In this document: piece after piece, positions 11,901 through 21,796 of the stretch
Position numbering within the stretch: the first letter of the stretch is position 1
Layout of the letters: each line of letters begins with the position of its first letter
From: Cenococcum geophilum 1.58
Lineage: Eukaryota; Ascomycota; Dothideomycetes; Gloniales; Gloniaceae
Assembly: GCA_001692895.1 (NCBI GenBank)
Contig: KV748178.1
Location: 1-64,000 of the forward strand
Reading direction: 5' to 3'
Length of the DNA stretch: 64,000 bases
Made by a program: the position numbers and the translations under genes
Notes under the pieces: generated by a model
Database searches by the model: none
What the model saw: only the letters and a program-made list of their open reading frames with translations
Told to the model about the DNA's origin: nothing

Positions 11901-12940
11901 GCAAAAAGGATCTCAAAGCAGCTCTAGGCGTCGCATCGATCCACACCGAGACTTCCCAAGCCGGCTTCTACGAATATAAGTTTTCAGAACTCGCCGATTA
12001 CAATTACGACCATGACCCCAAGAACTACAGACCCCTCATAGTCCAACAACAAGTGAACCCGCGGCCTGACGCCAAGTTCACAAATCCGGGTAAAACATAC
12101 AGCTACTGCTCTCGTGAAGCGGACGGCGAAGAAGTGATCCCTGTCACCTTCACAGGCGTCCCGCCTTTTTATCTCGAAATCGAAATCAAGCATCACGGTA
12201 GCTCCAAGCCCGAAACCGTCAGCTTCCCCAATATCGCTTCTCTAAGCCACGACCTCCGCATTCCGCATCGCCTCCTCCATCTCGGCCACTCCAACATTGC
12301 CATCCGCAAAGTCCGCGACTCTCGTGGCTGCCAGCGCAAGCCACCTCCCACAGCCCCGCGCGTTCAGATCTCTGTGCACGACGCACCAATCGCCACTCCG
12401 CTCGAAGACCGCAGCGATTTCTGTGTGGGCGAGAGACTCAGCTTTGCCCTCTCAGGCAGCATACCCTTCACTGTCTTCTACACGTTCAACTCGCGCCAAC
12501 AAAAGGCCACATCCCCCGGCACGACCTTCAAGCGGCTCGCGGAGCTCCCCGGCGTCTTCGCCATCACCGGGTTGCAAGACTCTGCCTCGGATTGCCGGGT
12601 CCCGACCTCTCACACCAAGACCATCCACCCGATCCCCTCGGTGCGCCTCTCCAAGGGCCGCGAGACCCGCATCGACATCCACGAGGGCGGCGAGGCGGAG
12701 CTGTTGTTCGAGTTCTCGGGCACACCGCCCTTCGAGTTCACGTATACGCGCAGCACCAACGCGCGCAAGGGCAAGAAGAGCCAGGTGCTGGAGACGCGCA
12801 CCGAGACGAGCTATGAGTACTCGATGCGAATCCGCGCGAGCGAGGAGGGCACGTACGAGGTCATCAGCATCAAGGACCGGTGGTGCAGTTTTGCGAAGAC
12901 TGGAGACGGAGGGAAGGGGCAGAAGCTGCTCACTTATTGA
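8984..12940 (+). CDS. pom152: Nucleoporin Pom152
   Basis: Integral membrane protein of the nuclear pore membrane ring. Exons 8984-9430, 9481-9629, 9682-11771 and 11823-12940 join in frame to 1267 aa, close to other fungal Pom152 proteins (yeast is 1337). Introns are 50, 52 and 51 bp; the second acceptor was placed at 9681 because it gives the conserved join LPEG-SALLNP, whereas the AG at 9674 runs into a stop. The N terminus (about 1-55) is a Ser/Pro-rich nucleo-cytoplasmic tail, then three hydrophobic segments near residues 66-85, 97-120 and 125-165. The rest is a lumenal array of Ig-like repeats, each with a variant of GxPPFxxxY (TGIGTPPYEIKY, TGVPPFYLEI, SGTPPFEFTY) alternating with RPxAxF linkers. 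Family knowledge: this array forms the lumenal ring. GC content rises sharply in the last exon (12250-12900). The gene is intact. Confidence 0.93.
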
Positions 12941-13578
12941 GACGGGAGCAGAAGTAATGACGGGGTTGAAAATATGCGCGTGATTGAATGTAGATGGTTT
13001 GGGGAGACAGGCGGGCGGTGGGGGCGGCATTGCTGGGCGTTACTACTTATGGCTCATTTCTGGCTAGTGTTGTTGGAAGACTGTATCGTATTGTGGATAT
13101 TTTGGGGGCATTTTCTAGGCATTCCCATGAACAGATCCGTATTAAATATTTCATTACTCCAGCCGTCTTGGTACCCTGATATAATTGCCAATGCTCGAGC
13201 AAGCACAACAGGGCCAGCTAAATGGTCGCATCTCTAAGTGCGTTTCTACCGCCTCTACCTGTCCACTTTAAACGTTCCAGCCCATATCTAGCTTAGGCCC
13301 AAAACGGGGTATGTTGCATTGGAAAACCAAGCAGCCAAGAAACAAGTAGTCAAGACCAACATTAATGACCCAATACCCAAAAAATGGTCGAACGGTCAAT
13401 GAGAGCGCGTCAGCTCTGACTCTGGCTTCCATACTGCCCTCTCAAACCCCCCCCCCCCCCCCAGTCTTCTTATCCACTCCATCAACAAGCCTGTACTGTT
13501 CCTTCTCCTTCGGCTCGGCCTTCGTCTCGCCCTCTTTGCCCCCCTTGCCCCCTATAACCCCGCCATGGCACCTGCTGC
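12941..13578. other. Convergent 3' intergenic region with C16 tract
   Basis: Lies between the 3' ends of pom152 (+) and the CRAL-TRIO gene (-), so it should carry both 3' UTRs. A run of 16 C at 13447-13462 stands out. No gene is supported; short + strand frames here lack any family pattern. Confidence 0.6.
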
Positions 13579-15307
13579 CTATCCTACGGCCGCGGTTGTG
13601 CCATTGTACACGTTCGCCGCGACCTCCTTCGCTTGCCCAATATATGAAGTATCCTTCGGCTCCTCGGCCGAGAGCACAGACACGTCCTTCGGCGCTTGGC
13701 CTACGGTGTCCGGCTCCGTCGTGACGCTCCTGTCGCCATTGCCGTGATCATTGAGGGTGGGAGTGCCGTCAGCAAGCTGGCCGGCAGCATGGGTATCCTG
13801 CTGTTGCTTGAAGCGGGTTTCCGACGTGCCGGGGCGGACCTGTTCCTGCTCCTTCTCCTGGCGTATGGGCAGGCTTTGCGTCTGCGGTGGGGTCGGCGTC
13901 TCGCTGGGCGGCAGGTCGCTGCCGATGTAGAGGTCCGCGTCGCCCGAATCTGGCGGTTGGGTGTGCTTGCCCGAGGTTGTGAGGGCGAGTTCGGCCTTGG
14001 CGATGGGTGTATTGGAGGTTACGAGACTGCCGTGCATGGCCTTGATGCTGACATTAGTCGTCAAGGATGCGATGACCTGCTTCCGCGGTTTCCCGTCCTC
14101 GGTCCCTACCGCTATAGCCGTGACCTTGCCGTCGGCACTCTCCTCCCACTTAATTGGGCCTGTGGGGATTGTCCGTGCACTGCCCTGAGTACTGGGCGCT
14201 TCCCAATGCAGCGCCTTTTCTATTGCCGGCTCGAGGACGGGCATCATACCGAACTCGAAGTCGAGCTGCCCGCCGTATTTCTTCGGGATGTTGGCTGGAT
14301 CAATATATTGTTCGAGTGTCGATTTCATATTCGAAGAGGAGAGAATAAAGATTTTGGAGACGGTGATGGGGTCGAACCATCGTTTGATCCAACTCCAGAC
14401 AGTGGGGAAGAATGCGGGTGCACCAATGATCTGGTCGACGGAAGTTAATAAGAACTGGCTAACGGGACAGTTCTCGCACGACAGAAGTACAGATATAGAC
14501 ATACGAATATCCGATCCAGTGTTTCGGGATAATGAGCAGTTGCTAGCGTACTAGCATCCTGCATATGCCCTTTCAAATTCCAAAATTGCTTTAGTCCCAC
14601 TTTCGAAATGTCAACAATATTATTACTCTGTGAAATAGGTGTTTCCGGGTGGCTTCGGTCGGTTATGGCGGAGCACAGTGGCATGACAAAGCGTGTGAGA
14701 TTCTCATATAGGGCGAAAAGTCGCAGCATCTTTGTCGGGACCTTATGTGATATGGTTGGACCTTTTGCAATAGACTGCTCGTACGCGGCGATATTTTTGG
14801 AGTTAAGATGTGATACTTCGAAGACATAAACTGGTATTCCACGCTTATCGCGCCGTCCTGTCCATTGCGGGTACTGTAGAAGTATCCAGATCAGTCTCGG
14901 TTCTGGAGTGTAGGGACACTCTATCTCACAAGTCTTCTCGTCTCCTCGTATTCCCCGATGTCAATGGTGTCATACAGTTCAACGAGATGATTCTCTTCTC
15001 GCCAATCTTCGGTGTCTTTGAACTGCCTGAACGCGTCTTTGGGAGTAAACTTTCGAGCCCGGAGGTATCTCCTGTGGATACATTAGATTTTGACAGCCCC
15101 CAGAAACTGAGGAAATGCTCACAGCAGAGTCTCATCATCATGGGTAGGCTCGGTTCTCCCGTTGAACCCAGCTGGCTTATAATATCCTTCATCTTGGCAC
15201 ACTTGCTTGAATGCGTCCAATGCCGCCTGTTGACTTTCACTGAGATGCCCCAGATGCGCTGCAGGATACTGGAAGGACTCTGTACGCTTCAACTCTGCGT
15301 CTGCCAT
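13579..15307 (-). pseudogene. Sec14-like CRAL-TRIO protein gene with a one-base frameshift
   Basis: Lipid-transfer (phosphatidylinositol/phosphatidylcholine binding) protein family. Exons on the minus strand: 15307-15123, 15071-14930, 14874-14505 and 14430-13579, with 51-, 55- and 74-bp introns that all have good splice sites (GTGAGC, GTGAGA, GTATGT donors). Exon 1-2 encode the CRAL-TRIO N domain (AALDAFKQV, RYLRARKFTPKDAF). Exon 3 begins YPQWTGRRDKRGIPVYVF, then the frame shifts by one base at about 14818-14823 (an extra G in CTTCGGAAG), and continues in another frame as EVSHLNSKNIAAYEQS and LRLFALYENLTRFVMPLC. Exon 4 continues IIGAPAFFPTVW, FDPITVSKIFIL and IPKKYGGQLDFEFGMMP, then a Pro/Gln/Thr-rich tail of about 150 residues. 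Summed exons are one base over a multiple of three (1549). Without the extra base the protein would be about 515 aa. It is either a real recent lesion or an assembly error; all other features look maintained. Confidence 0.8.
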
Positions 15308-15880
15308 TGTGAAGCTAGAGGTAAGATGAGTGTATCATGAAAAGAATTAGGGCAAACTAAGGTGGTACACTGTTAGGATTTTGGGTGCAGCATGTTGTTT
15401 ATGGGATTTTGTTGCTAGTGATGTCAAGGTCGGCTGCCGGTGAGTCTTGGGGGCCGTCCTCGGGATCGTCAAAACATCAAGGACGAACACGAGTCATTGC
15501 TGCCGCCGGACCAAAATGCGGCATATGCTGATGGTCTAGATCGTATCAGTGCAAAACAATCGACAAGTGGCTAAGGCGAGCGGTCATGAGCAAAGATTGG
15601 CGTCCACAAGTTGCAGCTGGTGGAATTGTGGGGCTTTAAAACATTCCGGTGCTGCCGGAAGGCTTACCAAGAGCATGTTGATTTAGGGATGAGACCCCTG
15701 GCTGCCTTACATTCCAAGTCCAAGGCAGAAAGAACAACTAATCAAGTGCTAAGATAATCTATGTGTAGAGCTGACAAAGGGTTCCTCGGAGTAGTGGCTA
15801 AGTAGTAAGAGAGATATGTTGATATGTAAGGCTACATCTGATAATCAGGGTCTCCTCGGTCTCCGCTATCTCCACAAACC
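15308..15880. other. Intergenic region, promoter of the CRAL-TRIO gene
   Basis: 573 bp between two minus-strand genes; holds the upstream region of the CRAL-TRIO gene and the 3' flank of the LRR gene. No coding frame or RNA gene seen. Confidence 0.5.
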
Positions 15881-17089
15881 TCACATCTGATATGATCCTC
15901 TCCCAACCCTCCTGATTACCCTTCCATCTGCAACCCGAGCACAAAGTAATGAACTTAGTCGATCCATCATATCAACTTTACTCCCAGTAGTCAAAATATC
16001 TGCATTTGCTTTCTTATGCAACTCGAGGTTCTTCTTTAGCATTGGCAATGCTAGATTTGGTACTTTGCGAGGGTCTTCAATGTATCCAGTTGGAATCGCG
16101 GTGCAATAATGCCGGTGCCTATTATTTAGGAAGTTCAGGCAGTGCAGGGGTAAAGTAACAAAACGGCAGTCAATGGGAAGAGCATACGCCAAGAGCCGAA
16201 GGCAAGGAACCGTGACTCCAGTGCCTCGTAAATGGAGAGTTTGAAGTTTCGAAAGGACAGTAAGTGGGACTCGGCAATCGTCGTTGATGGCGACATTTCC
16301 TGATACGTTAAGGTCCCTGAGACTTCCTTCATGAGTTGCTAAATGGAGAAGGTGATGATTTGTGGCGTTAGTAGATGAGATGTCGAGGCTTGATAGTCGC
16401 GGGAGTAGTCGGAGAAGTGAAATGTCATGTAAAGAAAGAGAAACATGAGAAATGTCTAGTCGTAACAGCTGGGCAAAGGCTCCCATTCGGAAAAGTTGCG
16501 CCAAGTATGCTGTTGGGTGGCCTTGAGGATCAATTGAATGGGATAGCAATATCTCATCTACAGGCTTGTCCACAAAGAAGCCAAGCAGTAAAGGACTCCA
16601 CCATCCACGTTCAGAAAGGATCTTGGCAATCTCTTTGCTGGATCTGGCTGATCTAATGAACCCCATATCAGGGTGACAGTGAGCTGTATCGTTGTTCTCA
16701 AGCTGTTTTATAACTTTTAGGCGTAAGACATCAAGCAGTGACTCATGTAGGTTTTCTCCTTCTAAAACCGCATGAGCAAATGAGGAGAGTCTAATGTGGA
16801 GTTCTCAGTATGCTATTTTCAATAGTGGGAACACACCAATGTCGATGTCCTCGTACAACGAGGGGTCCTCTGGATCCGCGGGACACTCGTAATGCCCTGT
16901 TGCAAATATATTCGTGCTTCTATTAGCAAGAGGATGCCGTGACGTTACTGCCCTTAGTCTTTTATGTGGACGCTTGTTTGCGAATGGACCTGAGGAGTCG
17001 AAATCTGACGATGTGTTGATGGCTGCTTTGCGCTTCGTGACAGTCCCCAGAGGATTTGATGCGCTCTTTAGAAGTCTGTTAGTAGACAT
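15881..17089 (-). pseudogene. Leucine-rich-repeat protein gene with one in-frame TGA
   Basis: Unspliced minus-strand frame of 403 codons from Met at 17089 (MSTNRLLKSASNPLG) to 15881. One TGA at 16807-16805 interrupts it between LLKIAY and ELHIRLSSFAHAV; both sides are in the same frame and read as one protein, so this is a single nonsense change, most simply CGA to TGA. The N-terminal 95 residues are basic and Ser-rich (KRPHKRLRAVTSR), then an acidic DPEDPSLYEDIDIGVFPL. The C-terminal part has LRR segments: LLRLDISHVSLSLHDISLL, LSSLDISSTNATNHHLL and LQTLHLRGTGVTVPCL. No F-box or catalytic motif seen; function unknown. A Met in the second half (16666) could give a 261-aa protein that keeps the repeats. 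No intron with plausible signals removes the stop. Confidence 0.7.
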
Positions 17090-17119
17090 GGCGATAGTGA
17101 GAGTTCTGAGATTAAGCAA

Positions 17120-17454
17120 AGCCCTAGGGTAGGTTTTCTATTGTTCTTGTTGCAAAGAACTCAATAGAGATGTTAAGTACGAGGGCAGGAGGGTAGCTGA
17201 GGGAAGGTCCTCGGCTAAGCTTCGACTAGTGACAGCTTTCCGTAGGGTACAAAGACAGGCTAATGGATGATCTTCGTATCTCCGTCATCACCGACAACTT
17301 TCGCCATCATTCATCACCACCATATTCTCAAAGCTTCCAAGTTCGCCCTCGTCCCTTATATACCGAACCTCTTCTTCTGTACTTCAAAAACTACAGCTGT
17401 AAGGTATTTCAAAATCGCTTCAAGCTTTTTCGTCCTTTTTTCCTTTGAATAATC
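17120..17454. promoter_or_regulatory. Divergent promoter of LRR and F-box genes
   Basis: About 365 bp separate the start codons of two divergent genes. The F-box side has a pyrimidine-rich leader with repeated CTTC and TTTCCTTT tracts (17330-17450), common upstream of fungal transcription starts. No further motif is claimed. Confidence 0.5.
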
Positions 17455-19334
17455 ATGACATCCCACGAACTCTCATTCGCATCGCTCCCCACCGAGATAC
17501 TGCAGGCCATATTTGAATACCTCCCCCCAGAATCCCTTGTCAATGCCTCGATAGCATCTAAGCGACTCAAGTCAATCGCAGACCAACCCATAGTATGGCG
17601 CCATTACTGCCGGACGCAGTTCAGGTACTGGGACACAAAACACAATATTGCAGGGAAATTCGCTGGTTCTCTCGCCGACGTCGATTGGAAAGCACTTTTC
17701 GTAGAACGCAACAAGACAGACCGTGCGACAACACAATTACTTAACAAAGTTGTATCGAGCCAGCTGGATCGAATTGCGAATATACAGGAGATTGCAAATC
17801 TGGGATATGATGCGAAGGAAACACTACTGCGGCATTACAATGTAGGAGATGACGCGGAAGACGTACTGGCTAGAAGATACTATAGCAATGCCGTCCTGGA
17901 ACGCATCCACCGTGAGATGGCAATCAAAGTGTGGAAAGAGCTTGGAAACGGTAAGCCAGTGGACATTGAGCGAGCCCTTGGAGCGTATGACATGTTTACG
18001 CTGAGCACAAGCGATGGCGACTTCGACAACATTACCGCCTGCATGGATAATCTAGCAAAAGAAGTGAGAAAAGAAAACCCCGATTTCACTTCTTTGAGCA
18101 CAAGACAGCAAGCTCTCACACTAGCGAGCATCCTAAGGGCTCGAGACTTCAATGGAGTTTCCGACGACGCTTACCAAGCCCTCCGGAACAACTTCATTGG
18201 CATTGTTCTCAAAAGCCCTGATCATGAGTCTCTTCCACTTATATCCGTTGCAATATATTGCTGTATTGCCAAACGACTGGGACTGGATGCCAGGCCCTGT
18301 GGCTATCCTTTTCACGTGTACGGACTAGTTTTTGCTCCCAAGGATAAAACTTTGGATGGTAAGTATTTGCCAAGCAGCCAGAATGCCGAATATATGTACA
18401 TCGATCCATTCCGATCCGAGATGGAAGTATCCGAGGAGACACTCAGATCAATGCTTCGGGATATGGGCGTGCCCGCCACGAATCATTCGGCCTTCCTACG
18501 CGATGCGTCAACCCGAGAACTGGTACTGCGGACCGCCAAAAATATTATGAATTCGGTCCAAACAATTCGACGGGCAGAGGCGGGCTCATATCACGGTAGT
18601 ACATTTCATCCTCCATCCTGGCTCTCTACCTACCCTGACATGGACAATGCTTTCTATGGCACGCTGTGGGCGATGCTCATTCTGGGAGTTCAGGCAGATG
18701 AAGCTGCCAGTGTCATGACTATAACCACACGACGAAGACAGTACCTTCCCTATCTCTGTGAACGTTTCCAGCAACATTTCCCTTGGGATGTCACCTTGAT
18801 GGAAGAATATGTCATCCCTCTTTTCTATGACTTGCCCGAAGGACACCGTCTCATGCAGTATGTGAGCGCGATTCACGGTTCCGACCGCACACCCAAACCA
18901 GTCGTCGCTCGCAGTGAACGGACTTTGCACGTCAAGTACAAGATCGGCCAAGTGTTCCAGCACAGGCGCTATACGTACGAAGGTGTCATCACAGGTTGGG
19001 ACACATCTTGCATTGCGGGAGACGAATGGATCCGGCATATGGGCGTGGACAGATTAACACAGGGGCAGGAGCAGAGTTTCTATCATGTTCTGTAAGTCCA
19101 TATTTGTTTTTAATGTTTTAACCTTGAAAGTCAAGACAGAAACTAATGCACGGCGTTTCCAGCGTCTGTGATAAAAGTGTGCGATATGTCGCGGAAGAGA
19201 ATATTGAACTTATTGGTGAGGATTTTCGGCCTTCGGCAGCCATGTTAAAACTTGCAGGCAGGCATTTCAAGAGATGGGATGAAAAGAACAGGATTTTTGT
19301 CAGTAATATTAGGGACGAGTATCCTGACGACTAA
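17455..19334 (+). CDS. FBXO21-like F-box protein with SirB1-like and YccV domains
   Basis: Likely substrate receptor of an SCF (Skp1-Cullin-F-box) ubiquitin ligase. Exon 1 17455-19091 and exon 2 19163-19334 join across a 71-bp intron (GTAAGT donor, CCAG acceptor) into 602 aa. Residues 5-45 are the F-box (FASLPTEILQAIFEYLPPES, then IASKRLKSIADQPIVWRHYC). The middle (about 190-390) is a SirB1/transglutaminase-like domain: LPLISVAIYCCIAKRLGLDA, then FHVYG and YIDPF. The C-terminal 110 residues form a YccV/hemimethylated-DNA-binding-like domain (KYKIGQVFQHRRYTYEGVITGWD, continued after the splice as VCDKSVRYVAEENIELI). This three-domain order is that of animal FBXO21. The gene is intact and sits at the right edge of the gene island. 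Confidence 0.92.
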
Positions 19335-20381
19335 AAGTGGCTAGTGTGAGATCAATTCATCTAGCCCTGGATATCTAGTTCAAAATACAAGTTGTTGTAA
19401 CAATACTTTCTTGGACATATTTATGAGGGCTAAACAATCTCGCTTCAAGCAGGTAAACTAGTTAAAGCCAGTAATGCACACTCAACGCTTACAGAGTGGC
19501 TTCCCCTAGCTAAAGCGCATGCGACGCTGCAGTCGCATGCGTAACCACCTAGGGATACGAATACCGACCTTCTCGGCAAAGCAGTGGAATTGTTTTCCTC
19601 CAGTGGCGCTGTCTGCTTGACCCAGGCAAACGCAAGGGATTTCTTAAACTCTGCTACCCGATTAGCGGCTAGAATGCGGTGTATTCAAATAGGTACTGCA
19701 GGGCGTTGTCGTGATTAGGGTTGATTTAGTGACTTTTAGATTGGAAAAGTGAATTGTCCAAGATATATTGACGGTTATGGGCATGATATAAAAGTCGAAA
19801 TTACCGACTTCAGACGCTGTATACTTATGCTGTGCAGGTATTCAGATCTATAGTGCAGTTGATCACACTCAGGCTCTTAGCTAGAACCGAAATTTCCTGT
19901 ACTACAAGCTAGGATCCGGCTTCCGAGGCTCAAATGTGGGACGATCTACGGGCAGTAAAACCTTCACATGCGAATTATCTAAAATTTGCGCGACTATCTG
20001 CCTGTAGGGCTAGGCTAAAGTAAAATCTGCAAATTTCAAATGATACTCCTTGTATGTCGAAGGGGTTTTGAAGAAGATTATGGATTCTAGCTTCCAGGTT
20101 AGGTGTTTGAGTTCTCAGATTCATCGTCTCTGTTAAGGGGTTGCAACAAAGTTCCCTAAGAGGCATTTCCTGTAGACTAGTCAGCTAACGTAGAAAAAAA
20201 ACCTCTAATCCTTTTAGAACACTTTCTTTCTGTCTTTTGCACAATAAGATGAGCTAGGCGTGCGGCTGAGCGCTTTTAATTGTGCACCTCCGCAATCCGC
20301 AAGGCTGACGAAACCACCTTTCCTGCTTGATCCTCTTCGCTTATTGCAATATTTAATATCCGCAAGCTTTCGGAAATAATA
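19335..20381. other. Intergenic region, no gene seen
   Basis: About 1 kb of non-coding DNA downstream of the F-box gene. It contains a 10-bp-arm palindrome (listed separately). No family is recognised in any frame; the 63-codon minus-strand frame at 19975-20166 has no supporting pattern. Confidence 0.5.
19516..19541. repeat. Hairpin with 10-bp perfect arms
   Basis: CGCATGCGAC, 6-bp loop GCTGCA, GTCGCATGCG. The loop is itself close to palindromic. About 180 bp after the F-box stop; could be a terminator-like structure or a recombination scar. Confidence 0.7.
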
Positions 20382-20830
20382 ATGTCTGGGCTCGAAGTTA
20401 TAACTAGCATAGCAGGCGTCGTGGGGGCCGGCCTAAAGGTCTCCCTCATCCTCTCTTAAATCGCCGACGATATCGGCTCGGCTGAGGAAAGATGTAAGAA
20501 TAATTGGCGGTGAAATGGCGTCCTTCCTTCCCCTTAGGTCCTAAGACTTGTGAGTACGAGCCTTAAAGACAGCTCCAAAACAGGAGGTTCTACGGTCATC
20601 GTTGAGACAATGAAGACACTTCCACAACTTACTGAACAGTGCGAGATGGTATCCCTTGACACGGCAGGGTCCTTTGCCAAGTTCGCTTATATTGACGACT
20701 GGATTCAATTGGATATTTATAAACCCAGCTTTTCCGATTAGTTGATTCTTATCGATAACCTGAGGACCCAAATTGCCGTGTCAAGGGATACGGTGAGGCC
20801 GACGGACTCCTGACATCGCTGAAGCCGGTA
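20382..20830 (+). pseudogene. Fragment of a STAND/NLR-type N-terminal domain
   Basis: The frame starts MSGLEVITSIAGVVGAGLKV and continues IADDIGSAEE after a stop that replaces the usual Gln (CAA to TAA). This is the alpha-helical fungal N-terminal domain found ahead of NACHT or ankyrin modules in STAND-class proteins. A shift of frame is needed for RIIGGEMASF, and another for VLRLVSTSLKDSSKTGG; it then runs to a stop near 20740. No nucleotide-binding domain follows: instead an inverted Copia fragment and a mariner element occupy the next 2.5 kb. An 18-bp inverted repeat lies inside. Clearly non-functional; family assignment is from the N-terminal pattern only. Confidence 0.65.
20649..20791. 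repeat. 18-bp perfect inverted repeat, 107-bp spacer
   Basis: Arms at 20649-20666 and 20774-20791 are exact reverse complements (GTATCCCTTGACACGGCA and its complement). Both lie in the STAND pseudogene. Confidence 0.85.
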
Positions 20831-20950
20831 GCGAGCTAAGATTCTTCATTGCCTTTTATAAAGCGCGTCTATTTCATATTTCAGAAGAGCAGGAATAATT
20901 GTCGATCGGAGGATCAAAAGATAAAATGGTAAGGGCTCTCGCAATTGGGT

Positions 20951-21796
20951 CTCGGTCGCGGCTCGTTATCCCTTTCAAATCCATATTCAAGATAGTAGTA
21001 CATGCTTAGCCAATCATATCGCTGGATTTGCGGGTGGTTAGCTAACTTCGCTAGCGTGCGACCTCTGTAAATAAATAAAACTTTATACTTTAAATACTAA
21101 CATTTATGGTACGAAACAGATCATCAAACGGTAAGGACTTTGTTCCACCGACTTAATATTCTAAATTGCCAAAGGGAAGAAGAAATTAAGACCTCCTGAC
21201 CCTAAACCTATCGATTTCGAGCGTTATTCGCACGGATACTCAAGCGTCGATTGATTGCAATGGCGCTCGCAATGGGCAAACATCTCGTGATCGTTCTTGT
21301 ATAGTAAGTTCCTTTTATTGTCCCACCATACGTTCTTATCGTTGAACTTCCTCAAGCAGGCCAAATTTGTATGGAAAGCCGGTACATATACTGCATCAGC
21401 TAATAGGATCTTCCTAGGGCCTAATGGCGTCTGGATCAGCTTTCCATACAAATTTGGCCTGCTTGAGGAAGCCCAACGATAAGAACGTATGGTGGGACAA
21501 TAAAAGGAACTTACTATACAAGAATTATCACGAAACGTTTGCCCATTACGAGCGCCATTGCAATCAATCGACGCTTGAGTGTAACGAGCCGCGACCGAGA
21601 ACCCCGAGCAAGGCCTTACTTGCAATCCAATCGCAAGACCCTCTTCCTAATTAGGAAGAACTTCAGGAGAGCTCAGATAAGGAGGACGAGACTTTAGATG
21701 AGATTCGAGTGGATATCGGTGGAAGTCGACAGGTGGATTATAGTGGAAATCAAGATATCCCGGTAAGTGACTTAGACGGCAAAGGCAGAACTTAAG
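20951..21796. mobile_element. Foldback Copia fragment (inverted duplication)
   Basis: Two 142-bp arms, 21238-21379 and 21439-21580, are near-perfect inverted repeats around a 59-bp spacer. Reading the minus strand through spacer and left arm gives a Copia segment just before integrase: QTPLGPRKILLADAVYVP, FHTNLACLRKFNDKNVWWD and NKRNLLYKNDHEMFAHCER. The right arm encodes the same on the + strand and continues beyond the arm into an acidic Copia linker (EELQESSDKEDETL, about 21655-21700). An 18-bp perfect inverted match (20951-20968 against 21582-21599) shows that the left arm once continued and was split by about 270 bp of foreign DNA (20969-21237). The sequence shows little RIP decay compared with the other repeats. 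Confidence 0.8.

Noticed and set aside
12297..13030. Long frames on both strands rich in Arg/Ala/Ser (12297-12983 + and 12452-13030 -)
   Set aside because: They are other frames of the GC-rich last exon of pom152, which has clear Ig-like family motifs.
13696..14448. 250-codon + strand frame
   Set aside because: Antisense of the CRAL-TRIO exon 4, which has recognisable domains.
16805..16807. Selenocysteine or programmed readthrough at the TGA
   Set aside because: Ascomycete fungi lack the selenocysteine machinery, and CGA to TGA is a simpler reading.
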